Origin: Nitrososphaerota archaeon
Lineage (GTDB): Archaea; Thermoproteota; Nitrososphaeria; Nitrososphaerales; Gagatemarchaeaceae
Assembly (NCBI GenBank): GCA_003135575.1
Contig: PLCG01000001.1
Location: forward strand, 155 to 8,110
Length of the DNA: 7,956 nt
Direction: 5' to 3'
The notes under the pieces: generated by a model
The model's input: only the letters and a program-made list of their open reading frames with translations
The model's database searches: none
Told to the model about the DNA's origin: nothing
Position numbers and translations under genes: made by a program
Part shown: one piece after another, positions 4,873-7,956 of the stretch
How the letters are laid out: every line of letters starts with the position of its first letter
Numbering within the stretch: position 1 is the stretch's first letter

Positions 4873-6132
4873 ATGCGCCTAGTGGGACTTCTTGCATCTG
4901 GCGGACAAATCGCCAGATGGATTAGGGTGCATAGCGGAGCGCTGGGGCTTGCTGTTGCAACGCCTCTGTGCGTTGCATTCTCTGTTTTCCTAGTGTACAA
5001 CGAGGACCCCTGGGTGTTCGGCAGGTTCATTGTGATTGGAATCGCCTATCTTGCGGCAGTCATTCTTTCCCTAGTCTGGCTCGCCGGTTCGAGGGCGCGA
5101 AGAAGTTCTCTCATTCTCTTGCTACTAGGCACAATTTTAGTCATCGGCGGTGTATACTTGTTTTCAGTGGGGAATGGTTATCCGGCGACCAATGTAACGA
5201 ACTCGACATCCTCCACGTGTACTTGGACGACGACAACATCGACGAATAACAGTGGCCCAATTCCTGTACCGACTTATTCCTGCGGCTCGGTCGATGTGCC
5301 TGTTCAAGACATTCCCATCGCTTTGGTACTCAACCTGATAACATGGGTACCCTTGGTTGGATGTTTTCTCTTCTCGATGCCTGTGTGGAGCGAAGGCTCC
5401 CCAAGATACAGCGGAGTTGCGCGCCTCCTTTGCGGCTCCGTTCCCGCCGCGTCGCTCATATTGAATCTCGTCGGCATCGGATTGACGGGCTCGCTCAATT
5501 CGCTTCCTGCCGTCCACTCGCCACTGAATCCTTACCCCGCAATTGGCGAATGCGACAGCCTGACCTCACTCTACGGCTGCGTCTTTGTGAATCAGCTCTC
5601 CGTGTTCGTTGATTATGCATTTTGGCTAGGCGTGGTTATTCTCGCATCCATTGGAACAAGCGAGTTCATTTCGCACAGGGCGAATCCAAGCCGCCCGTTA
5701 AGGAAGGGAGTTCTTTTCTCGCTAGGCCTCGTGGTAGTCCTCGTCATGGGACTGATGGTCATTCCGGCATCAATCGCAGAAAGTGGAGTTCTCGTCAGCC
5801 CTGGGAGCAGTTTCTCTTTCAACCCCTACGGTAGCTTCGTCAGGATGCCTTTCGTGGTCAGCCACCATGAAACACTGAAGGGCGCCTTCATTTCGAGCGC
5901 TGCGGTGGATGTGTACTTGCTCAACTCTAGTCAATATAACGTATGGTATCGGGACAACGGCTTTTGTCCAGTCTCGCCTCCACAACCGCTCTTGGCTAAG
6001 GTCGCCCGAGGAAACATGACAACAGTCGTCTCGAGCGGGTCCTATAACTTGATCTTCTGCTCGGCTTCAACCTCGTACAAGCTGCCGAGCGTCACTATGA
6101 CGATTACCAGTGCAGTGAAGTTGTCGGGCTAA
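4873..6132 (+). CDS. Seven-helix membrane protein with C-terminal external GOLD-like domain
   Basis: A 419-residue integral membrane protein. Predicted helices lie at about 22-42, 50-71, 79-98, 147-168, 182-205, 242-263 and 279-300. Two outer loops carry Cys pairs (116/137 and 226/236), and the first is also rich in Thr/Ser and Asn. The last ~115 residues form a beta-rich domain of the type attached to many archaeal membrane proteins (GOLD/emp24-like). It starts LKGAFISSAAVDVYLLNSSQ and ends with a Gly-x-Tyr-x-Leu-x-Phe strand (SGSYNLIFCS). With seven helices and a C-terminal outer domain, the N-terminus would be cytoplasmic. No transporter, receptor or enzyme motif was found, so the function is unknown. 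It is flanked by repeat copies 3 and 4. Confidence 0.7.
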   Translation: MRLVGLLASGGQIARWIRVHSGALGLAVATPLCVAFSVFLVYNEDPWVFGRFIVIGIAYLAAVILSLVWLAGSRARRSSLILLLLGTILVIGGVYLFSVGNGYPATNVTNSTSSTCTWTTTTSTNNSGPIPVPTYSCGSVDVPVQDIPIALVLNLITWVPLVGCFLFSMPVWSEGSPRYSGVARLLCGSVPAASLILNLVGIGLTGSLNSLPAVHSPLNPYPAIGECDSLTSLYGCVFVNQLSVFVDYAFWLGVVILASIGTSEFISHRANPSRPLRKGVLFSLGLVVVLVMGLMVIPASIAESGVLVSPGSSFSFNPYGSFVRMPFVVSHHETLKGAFISSAAVDVYLLNSSQYNVWYRDNGFCPVSPPQPLLAKVARGNMTTVVSSGSYNLIFCSASTSYKLPSVTMTITSAVKLSG

Positions 6133-6146
6133 TCGCAAAGTGGACG

Positions 6147-6161
6147 GCACTACGAAAGTGC
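6147..6161 (+). other. Small hairpin after the membrane protein gene
   Basis: GCACT-ACGAA-AGTGC is a perfect 5-bp inverted repeat 15 bp after the stop at 6132. No T-tract follows, so a terminator role is only weakly supported. Confidence 0.2.
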
Positions 6162-6191
6162 GAGTAGAGAAGGCGGTCGCAATACGATAGA

Positions 6192-6216
6192 ATTGCGCCT
6201 CCGCCGGGCATTTCAC
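6192..6216 (+). repeat. Dispersed repeat, copy 4 (core right part)
   Basis: ATTGCGCCTCCGCCGGGCAT followed by TTCAC matches the middle-right portion of copies 2 and 5 over 25 bp; sequence to the left is unrelated. It lies upstream of the PIN-like gene. The TTG at 6193 that could open a longer frame for that gene is part of this repeat. Confidence 0.6.
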
Positions 6217-6244
6217 GCTCATGGCACCGTAGTTCCACAACGCG

Positions 6245-6250
6245 TAATAC
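6245..6250 (+). promoter_or_regulatory. TATA-like box for the PIN-like gene
   Basis: TAATAC is centred about 26-27 nt before the ATG at 6274, supporting that ATG as the start of a leaderless transcript. Confidence 0.4.
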
Positions 6251-6273
6251 CGCCCATTGTCTTTTCTTCCACA

Positions 6274-6603
6274 ATGAGATATCCCGTCGACAACATGTTC
6301 AACGGGCTTGTGAAAGAGCTCTCAAAGAGAGACATAGATTGTGTGACTGTTATCCATGAAATCTGGAATGATGATGACTCGGCTAAGAAAGGGAGATGGG
6401 ATGCCAAAATATTCCATTATCTTCTAGATAAGAAGATTGCAGGCGAACACTACGATATCATAACGGCCGACAAGGACCTGAACAGATATTGTCTTGAATT
6501 CGGCATTGAATCCAAACACATTCCCCAGCCCAAACCCCTTAGCAAAGACCAATACAAGAAACTGGCAGCGGCACTCGCCGATGAGTTGGTAAAGAAAGGG
6601 TAG
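6274..6603 (+). CDS. PIN-like (DUF5615/Mut7-C type) putative ribonuclease
   Basis: 109 residues from ATG 6274. The layout fits small PIN-like nucleases: strand 1 ending in Asp6 (MRYPVDNMFNGLVKELSKR), a second strand after the first helix (DIDCVTVIHEI), Asp43 at the start of a helix (WDAKIFHYLL), then strand ITADKDL with Asp66/Asp68 and a final CLEFGIESKHIP. These Asp residues are the expected metal ligands. The start at 6274 gives the correct N-terminal strand and has a TATA box. The longer frame from TTG 6193 would translate the repeat and add 27 residues without family resemblance. Such proteins are usually toxins or RNases in archaea. No antitoxin gene is visible directly upstream; the next gene downstream is a surface protein. 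Confidence 0.6.
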   Translation: MRYPVDNMFNGLVKELSKRDIDCVTVIHEIWNDDDSAKKGRWDAKIFHYLLDKKIAGEHYDIITADKDLNRYCLEFGIESKHIPQPKPLSKDQYKKLAAALADELVKKG

Positions 6604-6670
6604 GAGTGCGCAAGTATTAGTTGGCGACCATGGATCATAGAAGGCGGAACTACTGATAGCAAGAGGAATT

Positions 6671-7303
6671 TTGGTCTCAGGAATCTTGGCCATACTCTTG
6701 ATCATTGTCTCATCAATCGCCATAATCGAATACCCTCAGTTCTCGACGCCAAAGAGCGAAGTCTCGACGACCACTTCTACTTTGACGGTCATAAGGACGG
6801 TCACGACCGCCCTCAGCGGATACGGAAGCTATAATGCTGCGGGGCCGGTGGACCGCAACGGCCTTCAACTGAGTGCCGACATCGAACCGGTCGACATTGC
6901 TGCGGGACAAAATTTCACCGTCCTTGGAGTGCTCAAGAACACCCTTTCGAGCAATGTGACGGTGGCGATGGGCGAGCTTACCAATCAATACTCTTCGCCC
7001 TGCGGCTCGAATGCCATCATCGTCAGCATCTACCAGGACACCAATGGAAGCTCATACCTACCACAGCCCGTTCCGCTCTACCTCTACGATCCGGGAGGCA
7101 TCTTCTCATGTCCGGCCATGTTCAGCTCCCAGTACACGTTTGGACCCCATCAAAGCGTCAATAGCACGACCGTGATCAGCGGCTATTGGGCTCAGTCCTC
7201 ACAGCACCAATATGAGTTCCGACCTTTGCAAGCGGGCCGCTACCATGCAGTGGTCACCGAGTATACGCTTGACGAAATCTACCTTTACTTCGAAGTGATC
7301 TGA
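6671..7303 (+). CDS. Membrane-anchored surface protein with Thr/Ser-rich linker and beta-sandwich
   Basis: From TTG 6671, 210 residues: a hydrophobic segment at about 2-20 (VSGILAILLIIVSSIAII), a Thr/Ser-rich linker (about 29-50), then a beta-rich domain with Asn-glycosylation sequons (NFT, NVT, NGS, NST) and two Cys. The domain ends GRYHAVVTEYTLDEIYLYFE and somewhat resembles BsuPI-like or Ig-like folds. The start is uncertain. No positive residues precede the hydrophobic segment, no TATA box is well placed, and an ATG at 6630 in another frame (MDHRRRNY, then stop) would supply a proper basic N-terminus if one base were added. The protein probably sits outside the cell, anchored by its N-terminus; its function is unknown. 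Confidence 0.65.
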   Translation: MVSGILAILLIIVSSIAIIEYPQFSTPKSEVSTTTSTLTVIRTVTTALSGYGSYNAAGPVDRNGLQLSADIEPVDIAAGQNFTVLGVLKNTLSSNVTVAMGELTNQYSSPCGSNAIIVSIYQDTNGSSYLPQPVPLYLYDPGGIFSCPAMFSSQYTFGPHQSVNSTTVISGYWAQSSQHQYEFRPLQAGRYHAVVTEYTLDEIYLYFEVI

Positions 7304-7341
7304 ACCCCTTAGGATCTTTCAAGCGCACATTGATGATGCGT

Positions 7342-7433
7342 AAGCTCCGCTAGGCTTAGCAGAAGTGCAGGGGCATTGCCATGCATAAGGGTTCATTGCG
7401 CCTCCGCCGGGACATTCACTCGCACGTTGAGCT
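7342..7433 (+). repeat. Dispersed repeat, copy 5 (longest, about 91 bp)
   Basis: This is the only copy with both ends: AAGCTCCGCTAGG on the left (shared with copy 3) and CACTCGCACGTTGAGC on the right (shared with copy 2). It is bounded by a short inverted repeat, AGCTC (7343-7347) and GAGCT (7429-7433). A 20-nt imperfect hairpin is possible at 7366-7385 (TGCA/TGCA and GGC/GCC arms). It fills most of the 167-bp gap between two converging genes for exported proteins. No reading frame is conserved among the copies. Confidence 0.75.
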
Positions 7434-7470
7434 ATAGGTAGTGGACGGGGAAGCGCGTCGCCCCCACAGT

Positions 7471-7956
7471 CTAGCCCGACTGGATTTCGAATATGAACTG
7501 GGACAAGGGCACTCCGTTCACCTGGACGGGAAGCCAGGCGTCGTCTGTAGGGTAGAGGTTGTTGAGCGAGTAGACATTCCCATCCCGCACGTAGAAAAGG
7601 CCCTGAGCCCCTCCCGTCGTCGCATGCGCCAGGCCGCCGTCAAATTGATACCAGTAATTGCCGAACGGCGGGGGTCCGATAGAATAACTGGTGGCATTCG
7701 GATTGAAGGAATAGGGACCAAAGAAGAAGACATAGAGCGACCCCACGTTCAGCGCCGGGTATCCCACTCCGTTCATCGTCGTTCCGTTGACCGTTCCGCC
7801 CACCCACGCTGTTTCCGCAACGGTTCCTGGGGCGGCATCATAGCCATGGATCGTCTCGACGTTGGTGATGTTGTAGGTGGTGAATGGGACGCCCTTCACG
7901 GAGACCGTTGTGCTTGACATAACGCTTGCGAGCCAGACGACGGAGTTGCCGACGAG
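7471..7956 (-). CDS. Partial gene for a secreted or surface protein of unknown function
   Basis: The frame is open from the right window edge, with 12 further codons upstream of the ATG at 7918-7920, so the gene most likely begins outside the window. The visible ~161 residues are beta-rich with Asn-glycosylation sequons (NIT, NGT, NAT). They contain GYPALNVGSLYVFFFGPYSF and, near the end, GAQGLFYVRDGNVYSLNNLY followed by VNGVPLSQF. This pattern recalls uncharacterised extracellular proteins found in soil archaea and some bacteria, whose function is not known. No catalytic motif was recognised. It converges with the anchored surface protein gene, with repeat copy 5 between them. Confidence 0.65.
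   Translation of the reverse strand, partial: LVGNSVVWLASVMSSTTVSVKGVPFTTYNITNVETIHGYDAAPGTVAETAWVGGTVNGTTMNGVGYPALNVGSLYVFFFGPYSFNPNATSYSIGPPPFGNYWYQFDGGLAHATTGGAQGLFYVRDGNVYSLNNLYPTDDAWLPVQVNGVPLSQFIFEIQSG

Noticed and set aside
4709..4897. Minus-strand ORF through repeat copy 3, with GGAGG 5 nt before an ATG (reads MNPYAWRMPLHF...)
   Set aside because: In copy 5 the same start is followed by a different reading after six codons because of the one-base indel, so no protein is conserved. It also overlaps the promoter of the 4873 gene.
3249..6163. Recurring GAAAGTGCGA-like decamers (about 3249, 3378 and 6154)
   Set aside because: Two are inside coding sequence in different contexts and there is no regular spacing; probably chance.
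7381..7440. Plus-strand short frame inside the repeat (MHKGSLRLRR...) also seen near 1640 and 4790
   Set aside because: The frame ends at different places and is shifted or stopped in copies 2 and 4; no codon-level conservation.
7441..7917. Long plus-strand frame opposite the secreted-protein gene
   Set aside because: Arg/His-rich shadow; the minus-strand reading has clear strand patterns and glycosylation sequons and continues beyond the window.

Overview
The window looks like an accessory stretch of an archaeal chromosome of intermediate GC content. The evidence is TATA-like boxes centred about 24-30 nt upstream of several predicted start codons, an almost complete lack of Shine-Dalgarno sequences, GTG and TTG starts, a small archaeal-type winged-helix protein, and several surface proteins with a membrane anchor, Thr/Ser-rich linker and beta-sandwich. 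Soil or freshwater lineages of Nitrososphaerota or Thermoplasmatota would fit, but nothing here fixes the phylum. No tRNA, rRNA, CRISPR array, transposase or integrase was seen.

Layout from left to right. Positions 1-1562 hold the end of a gene with a C-terminal restriction-endonuclease-like (PD-(D/E)XK) domain and a small gene that may be a degenerate relative of that fold. Positions 1638-2377 hold a winged-helix regulator and a two-helix membrane protein, each with a well-placed TATA box and separated by a small palindrome. Positions 2470-4049 hold a 55-residue zinc-binding microprotein, an unrecognised 166-residue protein, and a HEPN/AbiV-like gene broken by an apparent single-base frameshift. 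Convergent to these is a second, intact HEPN-type gene with an R-x4-H motif (4215-4667, minus). Positions 4873-6132 encode a seven-helix membrane protein with an external GOLD-like domain. Positions 6274-7303 hold a PIN-like ribonuclease and an anchored surface protein. A secreted-type protein on the minus strand runs off the right edge.

The most unusual feature is a dispersed non-coding repeat, up to about 90 bp, in five same-orientation copies (about 1638, 4163, 4748, 6192 and 7342). All lie between genes and divide the window into units of one to five genes. Four of the gene products have nuclease or RNase-type folds (PD-(D/E)XK, two HEPN, PIN-like), as in archaeal defence or toxin-antitoxin islands. 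The repeats may mark a hot spot where such genes are exchanged. That link is an inference; the repeats themselves are directly visible.
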